Part shown: one piece after another, positions 35,364 through 44,098 of the stretch
Layout: the number at the start of each line of letters is the position of its first letter
Numbering within the stretch: position 1 is the first letter of the stretch
Assembly: GCA_902489665.1 (NCBI GenBank)
Contig: CABUAT010000004.1
Span: 28,344-92,343, forward strand
Length of the DNA stretch: 64,000 nt
Origin: an uncultured Collinsella sp.
Lineage (GTDB): Bacteria; Actinomycetota; Coriobacteriia; Coriobacteriales; Coriobacteriaceae
Direction of reading: 5' to 3'
Position numbers and translations under genes: made by a program
Notes under the pieces: model-generated
What the model was told of the DNA's origin: nothing
The model's input: the letters and a program-made list of their open reading frames with translations, nothing else
Database searches by the model: none

Positions 35364-35384
35364 AAATCTTAAGATTTGGGACAA
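35364..35384. repeat. Palindrome and GGGACAA core after RAYT 2
   Basis: AAATCTTAAGATTT is a perfect 14-base palindrome running into TGGGACAA. The 15 bases TAAGATTTGGGACAA recur at 40798-40812. Confidence 0.6.
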
Positions 35385-35387
35385 GTA

Positions 35388-35822
35388 CTACTGATTATTT
35401 TGCCCCTCGAGCATGCCGTCGAGGGTGCGCCAGGCGAGCTCGGCGCATTTGACGCGGGCGGGCATGTGCGAGATGTCCTGAAGCTGGGCGGCCTCGTCCA
35501 GGTCTTCCAGGTCTTCCTCGGAGAGCTGCTCGCCGCGGATCATGGCGAGGAAGAGCTCTGCCAGGCGGTGAGCTTCCTCGACGGTCTCGCCGGTGATGAG
35601 GTCGGCCATGATGTCGGCACTGGCCTGGCTGATGGCGCAGCCGTGGCCGGTAAAGGAGGCCTCCTCGATCACGTTGTTCTCGACACGTAGCTGCAGGGTG
35701 AGCTCGTCTCCGCAGCTGGGGTTGATGCCGTCGTGCTCGTGCGTGGGAGCATCCATCTCGTACTTATAGTCGGGGTGCGAGTTGTGCTCCATAAATGTGG
35801 TGGAGGTGTACAGATTACCCAT
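35388..35822 (-). CDS. sufU: SufU-type Fe-S scaffold/sulfur acceptor
   Basis: A 144-residue IscU-like protein with the three zinc/cluster cysteines in NPSCGDELTL, GHGCAISQASADIM and ARVKCAELAW, as in Gram-positive SufU, which accepts sulfur from SufS. It overlaps the end of sufS by 8 bases and is the last gene of the operon. Confidence 0.94.
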   Translation of the reverse strand: MGNLYTSTTFMEHNSHPDYKYEMDAPTHEHDGINPSCGDELTLQLRVENNVIEEASFTGHGCAISQASADIMADLITGETVEEAHRLAELFLAMIRGEQLSEEDLEDLDEAAQLQDISHMPARVKCAELAWRTLDGMLEGQNNQ

Positions 35823-37140
35823 TGAACGTGCTCCAAACGTGATGCAGGCCGGCGATGAACTTGTCGATGTCGGCCTTGTCGTTGTAGAAGGCCACGCTGG
35901 CGCGGCAGCAGGCAAGGTTCTCGACGCCCAGCCAGGTAAGCAGCGGCTGCGCGCAGTGGTGGCCGGCGCGGATGCAGACGCCGTCCATGTCCATGATGCT
36001 CGCGACGTCGTGCGGGTGGATGCCCTTGACGTTAAAGCTCACGACGCCGTGGTGGTTGTCCCAATAGATGGAGCCGATGATCTGGACAAAGTCGAGCTGC
36101 ATGAGTTCGCCCATCAGGTAGTGGACGAGTGCCTGCTCGCGGGCCTGAATGTTCTCGTAACCCACCGTGTTGACCAGGTAGTCGAGTGCCGCGCCCGTGG
36201 CGAAGATGCCGGCGGCGTCCTGCGTGCCGGCCTCGAACTTCTCGGGGACGGGCGCCCAGACGGCGTCCTGCTCGGTGACAGAGTCGATCATTTCGCCGCC
36301 GGTGAGCATGGGCGGCATGGCGTTGAGCAGGTCCATCTTGCCCCACAGCACGCCGATGCCCATGGGGCCCATGGCCTTGTGTGCGCTAAAGGCAAAGAAG
36401 TCGGCTCCCAGGTCGGCCACATCGACCGGCATGTGCGGCAGCGACTGCGCGCCGTCGACGACCAGATAGCCGCCGTACTTATGGACGAGCTTGCCGAGGT
36501 TCTTGACCGGGTTCTCGACGCCCAGCACGTTAGAAACCTGACCCACGGCCAGAATTTTGGTCTTGGGACCAACCTTGGTAAGAACCTCCTCGGTGGTGAG
36601 CTGGCCGGTCTTGGTGGGGTAGAGGTAGACGAGCTTGGCGCCGGTTTCGCGGCAGACCTGCTGCCACGGGATTAGGTTGGAGTGGTGCTCCATGATGGTG
36701 ATGACGACCTCGTCACCGGGCTCGAGCACCGTGGGTGCAAAGCTCTTGGCGACCAGGTTGAGCGACTCGCTCGTGTTGCGGGTGAAGACGACCTCGTTGG
36801 CCTGGGCGGCGCCGATGAGGTCGGCGATCTGTTGGCGGACCTTCGCGATGGCGTCGGTGGCCTCGACGGACAGCGAGTACAGGCCGCGAAGGGGGTTGGC
36901 GTTCATACGCTGATAGAAGTCGCGTTCGGCGTCGAGCACACAGGCAGGGCGCTGCGCGGTGGCGGCGCTATCGAGGAAGGCGATCTCGGGGTGCTGCTGG
37001 AACAGCGGGAACTGGCCCTTGTAGGGGTTGGTCTCGATGTCCACAGTGGGCCAGCCGCGCGAAGCCTCGTCGCTGGCGTCGAGCTCCATGGGCTCGGGGG
37101 CAGTACAGGTGTCGCATTTAACGTGCTCGGTGTCGATCAT
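35815..37140 (-). CDS. sufS: Cysteine desulfurase SufS
   Basis: A 441-residue PLP enzyme releasing sulfur from cysteine. The PLP lysine is in FSAHKAMGPMG, the catalytic cysteine in RAGHHCAQP, and the N-terminal FLDSAATAQRP is typical. An extra about 40 residues at the N terminus include a CDTC pair; their role is unknown. It overlaps sufD by ATGA. Confidence 0.96.
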   Translation of the reverse strand: MIDTEHVKCDTCTAPEPMELDASDEASRGWPTVDIETNPYKGQFPLFQQHPEIAFLDSAATAQRPACVLDAERDFYQRMNANPLRGLYSLSVEATDAIAKVRQQIADLIGAAQANEVVFTRNTSESLNLVAKSFAPTVLEPGDEVVITIMEHHSNLIPWQQVCRETGAKLVYLYPTKTGQLTTEEVLTKVGPKTKILAVGQVSNVLGVENPVKNLGKLVHKYGGYLVVDGAQSLPHMPVDVADLGADFFAFSAHKAMGPMGIGVLWGKMDLLNAMPPMLTGGEMIDSVTEQDAVWAPVPEKFEAGTQDAAGIFATGAALDYLVNTVGYENIQAREQALVHYLMGELMQLDFVQIIGSIYWDNHHGVVSFNVKGIHPHDVASIMDMDGVCIRAGHHCAQPLLTWLGVENLACCRASVAFYNDKADIDKFIAGLHHVWSTFNG

Positions 37141-38408
37141 GCGAGCTCCTCTTCAAAGTTGTCGATCAGGTTGTTGCCCAGGCGGACGACGGCGGCGCGG
37201 GTGCGCTCGTCGGTGGCGGAAAGCGCGGCGTCCTCCAGCTTGGCGCGGATGAACAGGTCCTCGGCGGCGTTTTGGTCAAGGCCTCGGCAGGTGAGGTAGA
37301 ACAGTTGCTCGTCGCGGACGTGACCGATGGTGGCGCCGTGGTTGCCGGCAACGTCGTCCTCGTCGCAGAGAATGACGGGGACGGTCTTGTTGTCGACGCC
37401 CTTGTTGGCCAACAGCACGGTTTCGCGCTCGGTGCCGACGGCACCCTTGCAGCCGTGCACGAGGTCGATGGTGCCGCGGTAGACCTTCTTGGACGTGCCG
37501 GTCAGCACGCCGTTGGCGTCGATCTCGCACTCGGTCTTGCGACCGCGGTGGCGCAGCTCGTAGTTAAAGTCGCGCACCTGCTCGCGGGCGCCCAGGTAGT
37601 CAGTATCGATGGTGACCTTGGCGGTATCGCCCAGTAGGTCGCCGGCAAGGCCGGTGGCGCTGGCGCCGGCACCCAGGACGGTGTGTTGCACGTTGACGCG
37701 CGCGCCCTCGTCCAGGAACAGGCCGGTGTCGTCGAGCGCGATCCAGCTATCGTCGAGCGTCTGCGTGCAGGTCACGTTGACGGTGGCGTACTCGTGGGCG
37801 CACACGCGTAGCACGGAGCCCACGACACCCTCGCCGGTAACGGGGGAGTCTAGGGCAATATGCAGATTGAGCGTCGACTGGGGACGGGCGATGACGTCGA
37901 TGGCGGCGATGGCCGCGGCGGCATCGACACCGCTCACACGCACGGTAACCGTGGCGTGCTGGTATGTGGGCACATCGATGACGACGCGCTTAGTGGCGTG
38001 CTCGGCCAGGTAGGTGTAGGCAGCCTCGCCCATGCCAGTCTCGAAGGCCTCAGCGGGGGAGAGCTCCTCCTCCAGCTTAATGGCACCGGCCTGGTAGATG
38101 GAGGTGGCGGGCACGTCAAGCTCGGTCTCGCGCGTGATGCGGGCGCGGTCGGCGGCATCGCCAGGGGCGGAGGCGCGGCGCTCGGGGAAGCGCTCGGCCA
38201 TGGCGTCCATGGCGGCGTCGAACGCGTCTGCCACGCCAGCAAACTGCTCTTCCAAGCCCTCAGCCTCAACGGCCTCGGCGGGAGCGGCGGCAAGCTCGTC
38301 AGAGAGCTCGAGCTTGGTCTGGTTCATCTTGAGCCAACCCCAAGTGGCAGCCGGCATCGCATTGACCTGCTCAAGGGTGGTAGCAGCGGTGTTCGTGGCC
38401 TGTTTCAT
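37137..38408 (-). CDS. sufD: Fe-S assembly protein SufD
   Basis: A 423-residue SufB/SufD-family protein. The N terminus is variable; the C-terminal beta-helix domain contains HGCKGAVGTERETVLL and CDEDDVAGNHGATIGHV, the latter conserved in SufD. It forms the SufBC2D complex. Its start overlaps the sufB stop (TAATG), which suggests translational coupling. Confidence 0.95.
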   Translation of the reverse strand: MKQATNTAATTLEQVNAMPAATWGWLKMNQTKLELSDELAAAPAEAVEAEGLEEQFAGVADAFDAAMDAMAERFPERRASAPGDAADRARITRETELDVPATSIYQAGAIKLEEELSPAEAFETGMGEAAYTYLAEHATKRVVIDVPTYQHATVTVRVSGVDAAAAIAAIDVIARPQSTLNLHIALDSPVTGEGVVGSVLRVCAHEYATVNVTCTQTLDDSWIALDDTGLFLDEGARVNVQHTVLGAGASATGLAGDLLGDTAKVTIDTDYLGAREQVRDFNYELRHRGRKTECEIDANGVLTGTSKKVYRGTIDLVHGCKGAVGTERETVLLANKGVDNKTVPVILCDEDDVAGNHGATIGHVRDEQLFYLTCRGLDQNAAEDLFIRAKLEDAALSATDERTRAAVVRLGNNLIDNFEEELA

Positions 38409-39820
38409 TATCCGATCGCTCCTTCCATCTCGAGCTTGATCAGGTTGTTCATCTCGACGGCGTACTCCAGCGGCAGCTCCTTGGAAACCGGGTTGGCAAA
38501 GCCGTTGACGATCATAGTGCGGGCTTCTTCCTCCGAGATACCGCGGCTCATCAGGTAGAACACCTTATCGTCGCCGATGCGGCCGATGGTGGCCTCGTGG
38601 CCGATGTCGACGTTCTTGGCGCGGATGTCCATGGCCGGAATAGTGTCGGAGCGGCTTTGGTCGTCGAGCATCAGCGACTGGCAGCTCACGGTTGCCTTGG
38701 AGCCCTCGGCCTTGGGTGTCGCCACAATAGAGCTGCGGAAGGTCTGAATGCCGCCACTCTTGGAGATGCCCTTGGTCTCGACGGTTGCCGAGGTATCGGG
38801 CGCGTTGAGCACGACCTTGCAGCCGGTGTCGAGGTTCTGACCGGCGCCGGCAAAGGTGATGCCGGTAAAGCTCGAGCGGGCGCGGCGGCCGTTGAGCACG
38901 CTCATGGGGTAGAGGTAGCCCACGTGGCTGCCGAAGGAGCCGCTGATCCACTCGATGTCGCCGTCCTCGTCCACGCGCGCGCGCTTGGTGTTGAGGTTGT
39001 ACATGTTCTTGGACCAGTTCTCGATGGTCGAGTAGCGCAGGTGTGCGCGTTTGCCCACAAAGAGCTCCACAGCGCCGGCGTGGAGGTTGGCAACGTTGTA
39101 CTTGGGCGCGGAGCAACCCTCGATAAAGTGCAGGTCGGCATCGTCCTCGACGATGATGAGCGTGTGCTCAAACTGGCCGGCACCCTTGGCGTTGAGGCGG
39201 AAGTAGCTCTGCAGCGGGAAATCGAGCTTGGTGCCCTTGGGCACGTAGACAAACGAGCCGCCGGACCATACGGCGCCGTGCAGGGCCGCAAACTTGTGGT
39301 CGGTGGGCGGGATGAGTGTCATAAACTTCTCGTGGATGAGCGGTTCCCACTGCGGATCGTGCAGGGCTTCCTCAATACCGGAGTAGACGATGCCCATCTT
39401 GGACGCGGTGTCCTGCATGTTGTGGTAGACGAGCTCGGAGTCGTACTGCGCGCCGACACCCGCCAGGTAGCTACGCTCGGCCTCGGGGATGCCTAGGCGC
39501 TCAAAGGTGTTCTTGATGTCGTCGGGCACCGACTGCCAGTCGTGCTTTTGGTCGGTGTTGGGCTTGACGTAGGTGACGATGTTGTCCATGTCCAGGCCCT
39601 CGATGGAGGGGCCCCACGTCGGATCCGGGAAGCGGTTGAAGATTTCGAGGGACTTTAAGCGCAGGTCGAGCATCCACTGCGGCTCGTCCTTTTTGGCGCT
39701 GATCTCGCGCACGATGTCGGGCGTGATGCCGGCGTCGAGGCGCTCGAATCCCTCCTCGCCATAGGTGAAGTCGTAGAGGCTGCGGTCGATGTCCGCGACC
39801 TCGGTGCGGTTCTTGGTCAT
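38408..39820 (-). CDS. sufB: Fe-S assembly protein SufB
   Basis: A 470-residue scaffold of the SufBCD complex, usual length. Conserved segments include VWSGGSFVYVPKG, GCSAPKYNVANLHAGAVE with the conserved Cys, and the C-terminal DIRAKNVDIGHEATIGRIGDD. It starts 12 bases after sufC. Confidence 0.97.
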   Translation of the reverse strand: MTKNRTEVADIDRSLYDFTYGEEGFERLDAGITPDIVREISAKKDEPQWMLDLRLKSLEIFNRFPDPTWGPSIEGLDMDNIVTYVKPNTDQKHDWQSVPDDIKNTFERLGIPEAERSYLAGVGAQYDSELVYHNMQDTASKMGIVYSGIEEALHDPQWEPLIHEKFMTLIPPTDHKFAALHGAVWSGGSFVYVPKGTKLDFPLQSYFRLNAKGAGQFEHTLIIVEDDADLHFIEGCSAPKYNVANLHAGAVELFVGKRAHLRYSTIENWSKNMYNLNTKRARVDEDGDIEWISGSFGSHVGYLYPMSVLNGRRARSSFTGITFAGAGQNLDTGCKVVLNAPDTSATVETKGISKSGGIQTFRSSIVATPKAEGSKATVSCQSLMLDDQSRSDTIPAMDIRAKNVDIGHEATIGRIGDDKVFYLMSRGISEEEARTMIVNGFANPVSKELPLEYAVEMNNLIKLEMEGAIG

Positions 39821-39832
39821 TGCGTCGCCCCT

Positions 39833-40633
39833 TTACGCCTGCTGCTCGGCAGCGGCGGCCTCGGCCTGGGCGCGCTGCTCGGCGGCCTCGCGCTCGAAGG
39901 TCTCAAAACCGTTCTTGTCGATCCAGGGGATGAGCGAGGCGTCGTCCTCGCGCACGATGTGGCCCTTGACCATAACGTGGACGCGGTCGACATCCAGGTG
40001 CTCCAAGATGCGCGTGTTGTGTGTGATGATGAGCATGGAGCCGTCGCAGCTCTTGCGGTAGGCGTCCATGCCGTGGCTGACGGTGGACAGGGCGTCGACG
40101 TCTAGGCCCGAGTCGGTCTCGTCGAGGATGGCGAGCTTGGGCTGCAGCAACAGGAGCTGGAGCATCTCGACCTTCTTCTTCTCGCCGCCCGAGAAGCCCA
40201 CGCCCAGCTCGCGGTTGAGGTAGGCGGTATCCATGTTGAGCTCTGCCGCGAGCTCCTTGACGCGACGGCGGAACTCCTTGCCCTTCATCTCCAGGCCGGG
40301 GCGGCCGGCGATGCTGGCGCGCAAAAAGCTCGACAGCGGCACGCCCGGAATCTCGACCGGGGCCTGGAAGCTCAGGAACAGGCCGGCGCGCGAGCGCTTG
40401 TCGGTGGTGAGTTCAGTGATGTCCTGGCCGTCAAAGACGATGCGGCCGTCGTTGACCGTGTAAACGGGGTCGCCCATGACCAGGTGGCCGAGGGTGGACT
40501 TGCCGGCGCCGTTGGGTCCCATCAGAACGTGGGTCTCGCCGGCGGCGACGTTGAGGTTGACGTTGTGGAGGATGGTCTTCTCGTCCACGGAGGCGGTCAG
40601 ACCTTCGATGGAAAGCAGCGGATTTGCGCTCAT
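39833..40633 (-). CDS. sufC: Fe-S assembly ATPase SufC
   Basis: A 266-residue ABC ATPase. Walker A is MGPNGAGKSTLG, the signature is GFSGGEKKKVEML and Walker B LAILDETDSGLD. The C-terminal tail is rich in Glu, Ala and Gln. The ATG at 40633 is preferred to the one at 40663 because GAGAGGGA stands before it. It is the first gene of the operon sufC-sufB-sufD-sufS-sufU. Confidence 0.96.
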   Translation of the reverse strand: MSANPLLSIEGLTASVDEKTILHNVNLNVAAGETHVLMGPNGAGKSTLGHLVMGDPVYTVNDGRIVFDGQDITELTTDKRSRAGLFLSFQAPVEIPGVPLSSFLRASIAGRPGLEMKGKEFRRRVKELAAELNMDTAYLNRELGVGFSGGEKKKVEMLQLLLLQPKLAILDETDSGLDVDALSTVSHGMDAYRKSCDGSMLIITHNTRILEHLDVDRVHVMVKGHIVREDDASLIPWIDKNGFETFEREAAEQRAQAEAAAAEQQA

Positions 40634-40652
40634 GCTGTCCCTCTCTGTATAT

Positions 40653-40672
40653 GGTGTACTCATAGGTGTACT
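40653..40672. promoter_or_regulatory. Direct repeats in the sufC leader
   Basis: GGTGTACT occurs twice 12 bases apart, between the probable suf promoter and the sufC start. It is a candidate site for the divergently encoded Rrf2 regulator. Confidence 0.35.
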
Positions 40673-40697
40673 AAACCCTAGGAATCTTCTCGGAATA

Positions 40698-40725
40698 AAG
40701 TTACTATGGGTTCGGCGTTAGTCAA
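40698..40725 (-). promoter_or_regulatory. Probable promoter of the suf operon
   Basis: On the minus strand TTGACT (40720-40725) and TAACTT (40698-40703) are 16 bases apart. Confidence 0.45.
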
Positions 40726-40775
40726 GGGAAAACCCGACTAATCCACTCGACTTTTTAGATGTGGGACATAATAAT

Positions 40776-40822
40776 CAGGCTTGTTTGCCCCGCGTGCATA
40801 AGATTTGGGACAAACAAGCCTG
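40776..40822. repeat. Palindrome with GGGACAA core in suf/rrf2 intergenic region
   Basis: CAGGCTTGTTTG and CAAACAAGCCTG are separated by 23 bases that contain TAAGATTTGGGA. The loop sequence is shared with the site downstream of RAYT 2. Confidence 0.8.
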
Positions 40823-40855
40823 GTATTTTGTCTCGGCTACGATGAGAGGGTAGGT

Positions 40856-41287
40856 ATGCTCATTTCTTCTAAGGGCCGCTATGCCCTCCGTCTGATGATC
40901 TATATCGCAGCGCTTGGTGACGCCGAGGGCAAGATTGCCCTTCGCGAGGTCGCTGACCGCGAGCATATTTCACAAAAGTATTTGGAGCAGCTGGTTCGTC
41001 CGCTTATGAAGGCGGGCCTGCTTAGGAGCGTGCGCGGTAAGGGCGGCGGCTACATGATGGCGAAGGACCCGGCCGAGGTGCGCGCCGGCGACATCCTGCG
41101 TGCCGTCGAGGGCAGCACGGCTCCGGTGGCGTGCGATGGCATCGACAACAGCTGCACCCGCAGCGATTTGTGCTCGACCGTCAAGTTCTGGCGCGGTTTG
41201 GACGACGTGATCGAAAAGTACGTCGACGGCGTGACGTTGGCCGACCTGGCCGCCGTCCCCGAAATCAACTTTGACATTAAGCTGTAG
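40856..41287 (+). CDS. Rrf2/IscR-family regulator
   Basis: A 143-residue Rrf2 winged-helix protein (MLISSKGRYALRLMIYIA; GGGYMMAKDP). Three cysteines at 93, 100 and 106 match the [2Fe-2S] ligands of IscR. It is divergent from sufCBDSU, so it probably senses Fe-S status and controls that operon. The ATG at 40856 follows GAGAGGG. The MNT gene starts 8 bases after its stop. Confidence 0.9.
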   Translation: MLISSKGRYALRLMIYIAALGDAEGKIALREVADREHISQKYLEQLVRPLMKAGLLRSVRGKGGGYMMAKDPAEVRAGDILRAVEGSTAPVACDGIDNSCTRSDLCSTVKFWRGLDDVIEKYVDGVTLADLAAVPEINFDIKL

Positions 41288-41295
41288 GGGTGCAA

Positions 41296-41583
41296 ATGGC
41301 ATCTCTCGACAAGGTGTACAAGCAAATCGAAGTTTTTGCTCGGGAATGTGACGCCGAGAAGGTCGTGTTGTTTGGTTCTCGTGCTCGAGGCGACAACTTG
41401 CCCAAGAGCGATATTGACATCGCCGTAGCAGGTTGCCGGGATTTCGGCCGTTTCTCATATTTGATCGAGGAACATCTTGATACTCTTTTAGATGTAGATG
41501 TCGTCAATCTCGACGAGTCCCTCTCGCAGCAATTGCTCGATGAGATTGCCAGGGATGGTGTGATTCTGTATGAAAAAATATGA
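41296..41583 (+). CDS. mntA: MNT-type nucleotidyltransferase antitoxin (MntA-like)
   Basis: A 95-residue minimal nucleotidyltransferase: GSRARG at residues 27-32, acidic pair D39/D41 in KSDIDIAV, and a third Asp in LLDVDVVNL. MntA antitoxins modify the partner HEPN toxin with AMP groups. The ATG at 41296 is preferred over GTG at 41290 because of GTAGGGG spacing. It overlaps the HEPN gene by 14 bases. Confidence 0.88.
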   Translation: MASLDKVYKQIEVFARECDAEKVVLFGSRARGDNLPKSDIDIAVAGCRDFGRFSYLIEEHLDTLLDVDVVNLDESLSQQLLDEIARDGVILYEKI

Positions 41584-41989
41584 GAACTTTGTTAGCGCCT
41601 TGGCGAATCTTGAGGATGCGCCCAATCAGGATCTCAACAATGATTTTGTTCAGAGTGGATTGATTAATAAGTTCAATCTTCAATTTGAACTGAGCTGGAA
41701 GCTCCTTAAGCGTCTGCTCGAGTATGAGGGCGCCACGCTTGCCGCGTCGGGGTCTCCTCGTGCCATCGTGAAGGAGTCGTACCGATTCTACGACTTTATT
41801 GATGAGGCGGCCTGGCTAGACATGCTCAGAGACCGCAATACGAACGTCCATATCTACGACAACAAGCTCGCTCAAGATTTGATTCAGCGCATCTTGAACG
41901 TCTATATCCCCGCTTTCTGTCAGTTGAGGGACGGGCTGATGGAGCGATACGGCGAGCTTCTGATGGCGCCCGACGACCAGTTTGTTTAA
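41570..41989 (+). CDS. hepT: HEPN-domain toxin (HepT-like)
   Basis: A 139-residue helical protein of the HI0074/HepT family. The nuclease motif RX4HXY is present as RNTNVHIY (R89, H94, Y96); in studied systems the Tyr is the target of MntA modification. FELSWKLLKRLLEYEG is typical of the family. It forms a toxin-antitoxin pair with the upstream gene. Confidence 0.88.
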   Translation: MKKYENFVSALANLEDAPNQDLNNDFVQSGLINKFNLQFELSWKLLKRLLEYEGATLAASGSPRAIVKESYRFYDFIDEAAWLDMLRDRNTNVHIYDNKLAQDLIQRILNVYIPAFCQLRDGLMERYGELLMAPDDQFV

Positions 41990-42031
41990 TTCCTTAAGAT
42001 TTCGCGGAGGGTTGTTGCCGTTTACCGAGGG

Positions 42032-42049
42032 GTTGTTGTGCAACAACGG
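42032..42049. promoter_or_regulatory. Palindrome upstream of the surface-protein gene
   Basis: TTGTTGTGCAACAA is a perfect dyad about 70 bases before the start codon. It may be an operator. Confidence 0.35.
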
Positions 42050-42117
42050 GCGAGCTGCAATACTTATTTTTATCTTTGCAAACTGAACTTTAACTACACC
42101 AATGCAGGGAGGATCTT

Positions 42118-43896
42118 ATGCAGCCCAAGCATTCTGCTATTGTCGCGGGCCTGACGTTGGCGCTTTCGTTTGGCGCCGTTTCCGCGCCGGCACCCGCCGC
42201 TGCCGAGGAGCCCACGCCGGGCGTTGCCTCGGATGCCACCGATATCGATAAGGGTCTCTACACCCAGCAGTCCTTCTCAGGCGTGCTGAGGTCGGTCCAG
42301 GGCGTTTCGTTTGTCAACGTGACTCCCGAGATGAAGTACTTTACCAAGTACGAGAGCCATGGTAACTACAACCAGGGCTTTTCGTACGGTGACGGCTATA
42401 ACGCGTTGGGCTATTACCAGTTCGACCGCCGCTGGTCGCTCATTCCGTTTATGAAGCAGGTCTACAACTACAGCCCCGAAAAATACAGCATGCTCAAGGA
42501 TGCGATTGATCGCGGCAGCGAGATTTCCAACACGAGCAATGCCATGTACGAGAACGGTCAGCTCACCGAGTTGGGCCGTATTGCGCAGGAGGCCTTCCAG
42601 GGTGCTTACAACACCGATCCTGTTGAGTTCTCAGCACTTCAAGATGCTTATGCGTACAACTCGTACTATGCGGTGACCGAGGCGTGGCTCAAGAGCGGCC
42701 TGGGTATTGATATTTCGGGCCGCGCCGACTGCGTCAAGGGCATGGTATGGAGCATTACCAACATGTGCGGCACTGGTGGCTGCAGGGACTTTTTCCGCTG
42801 GGCGAATCTTTCCAACGATATGTCCGACCGCGAGTTTGTGACGGCGCTCTCCAACAGCGTGGTCAATAACGTGGCGACCAAGTATTCGAGCCAGCCCCAG
42901 TATCATGAGGGCTGGAAGAACCGCTACCGCAACGAGCTAAAGGACTGCTTGGTTTATATCGCTGAGGACGAGGCAGCCGCTGCGACGCCCGTGCAGCCCG
43001 AGCCTACGCCGGCGCCCTCGCCGACACCTGATTCGAATGACGACTCGAGTGACGATGCCAACGATGACAGGATGGATGCGCCCTCGACCGATGCTGACGG
43101 TAATGGCTCTGCTGGTGGCACTACCAACGACGGCTCTACCTCGAACGGCTCCGATTCGAACGGCTCTGCTGCGGGCGATTCGTCTTCAAGCTCTGCCGGC
43201 AATACGGACAGCGACGCTTCTGGTTCGACCGACGCTGGCACCTCTAACTCATCCACCGGCTCGAGCGATTCGTCCGTTGACACCGGCTCTAACAACGGCT
43301 CCGGCTCTGACGCAACCCCTGATTCCGACGCTTCCAAGGACGACTCGAATAAGGCGCCGGACGCTCCCGTTGCTTCGCCGGACAAGAAGCCTTCTTTCTC
43401 CGTGCAGCTTGGTTCTACGCTGGGCTCTTCGCTGATGGCTGGCGTCAATAATGGCTCGACCCAGAACAAGGACAATTCTGATCAGGTTTCCACGGAAAAG
43501 ACCGAGGCCGCAAAGGGCGACTCCAAGGACAAGGCTTCCGAGAAGACCGAATCTGATAAGGGTTCTAGCTCTGAGGAGAAGGACGACAAATCCGTTCAGA
43601 AGAAGGACGAGAGCAAGACCGAGGGCGAAAAGAAACAGCCCGAAGACGACGACAAGAGCGGTGCTGACAACCAGGTCCAAGAGCAAAATGACTCCAAGAC
43701 GGTGACCACTACAACCACGACGACTACAACGACCAAGTCATCTGGCGGTAACATGCCCAAGACGGGCGACCTTATCGTTATGGCGAGCCTTGCCAGTGCA
43801 AGCTTGGCCACACTGGGCGCTACGTCTATCGTAAGTGGTAAGCATAAGCTCGATCAGCAGAAGAAAGCTTCTGGGGAGGACGGCTCGGAGGAGTAG
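42118..43896 (+). CDS. Sortase-anchored surface protein with lysozyme-like domain
   Basis: A 592-residue secreted protein. A signal peptide (about residues 1-29) ends near APAAAEE. Residues about 55-285 form a globular domain of the lysozyme/chitosanase-like type (FTKYESHGNYNQGFSYGDGYNALGYYQ region, with a candidate Glu), suggesting cell-wall or glycan binding or cleavage. A long Ser/Asp/Gly/Asn then Lys/Glu/Asp-rich stalk follows, a run of 12 Thr, and the sorting signal MPKTG near residue 546, a hydrophobic helix and a charged tail. The tail of 18 residues is longer than usual. No sortase is in this window. Confidence 0.88.
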   Translation: MQPKHSAIVAGLTLALSFGAVSAPAPAAAEEPTPGVASDATDIDKGLYTQQSFSGVLRSVQGVSFVNVTPEMKYFTKYESHGNYNQGFSYGDGYNALGYYQFDRRWSLIPFMKQVYNYSPEKYSMLKDAIDRGSEISNTSNAMYENGQLTELGRIAQEAFQGAYNTDPVEFSALQDAYAYNSYYAVTEAWLKSGLGIDISGRADCVKGMVWSITNMCGTGGCRDFFRWANLSNDMSDREFVTALSNSVVNNVATKYSSQPQYHEGWKNRYRNELKDCLVYIAEDEAAAATPVQPEPTPAPSPTPDSNDDSSDDANDDRMDAPSTDADGNGSAGGTTNDGSTSNGSDSNGSAAGDSSSSSAGNTDSDASGSTDAGTSNSSTGSSDSSVDTGSNNGSGSDATPDSDASKDDSNKAPDAPVASPDKKPSFSVQLGSTLGSSLMAGVNNGSTQNKDNSDQVSTEKTEAAKGDSKDKASEKTESDKGSSSEEKDDKSVQKKDESKTEGEKKQPEDDDKSGADNQVQEQNDSKTVTTTTTTTTTTKSSGGNMPKTGDLIVMASLASASLATLGATSIVSGKHKLDQQKKASGEDGSEE

Positions 43897-43928
43897 CCTC
43901 TTGGTTGCTAGATAACTAAAGAGTTGGG

Positions 43929-43965
43929 ACGGGGTCCGGTGCGAATGCGTCGGGCCCCGTTTTGT
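43929..43965 (+). terminator. Terminator of the surface-protein gene
   Basis: ACGGGGTCCG and CGGGCCCCGT arms followed by TTTGTTG. Confidence 0.85.
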
Positions 43966-44098
43966 TGTGCAACGATTAGTTGTGCCCCCTCACACCTCTT
44001 GTTGCTACCGTTGCCCGATATGTTTGCGCGGCGTCATCGGTACATGCGATGCGGTCATTACAATTGGCATCGTGCTGCGATTTAGGGGGAACGTTTTG

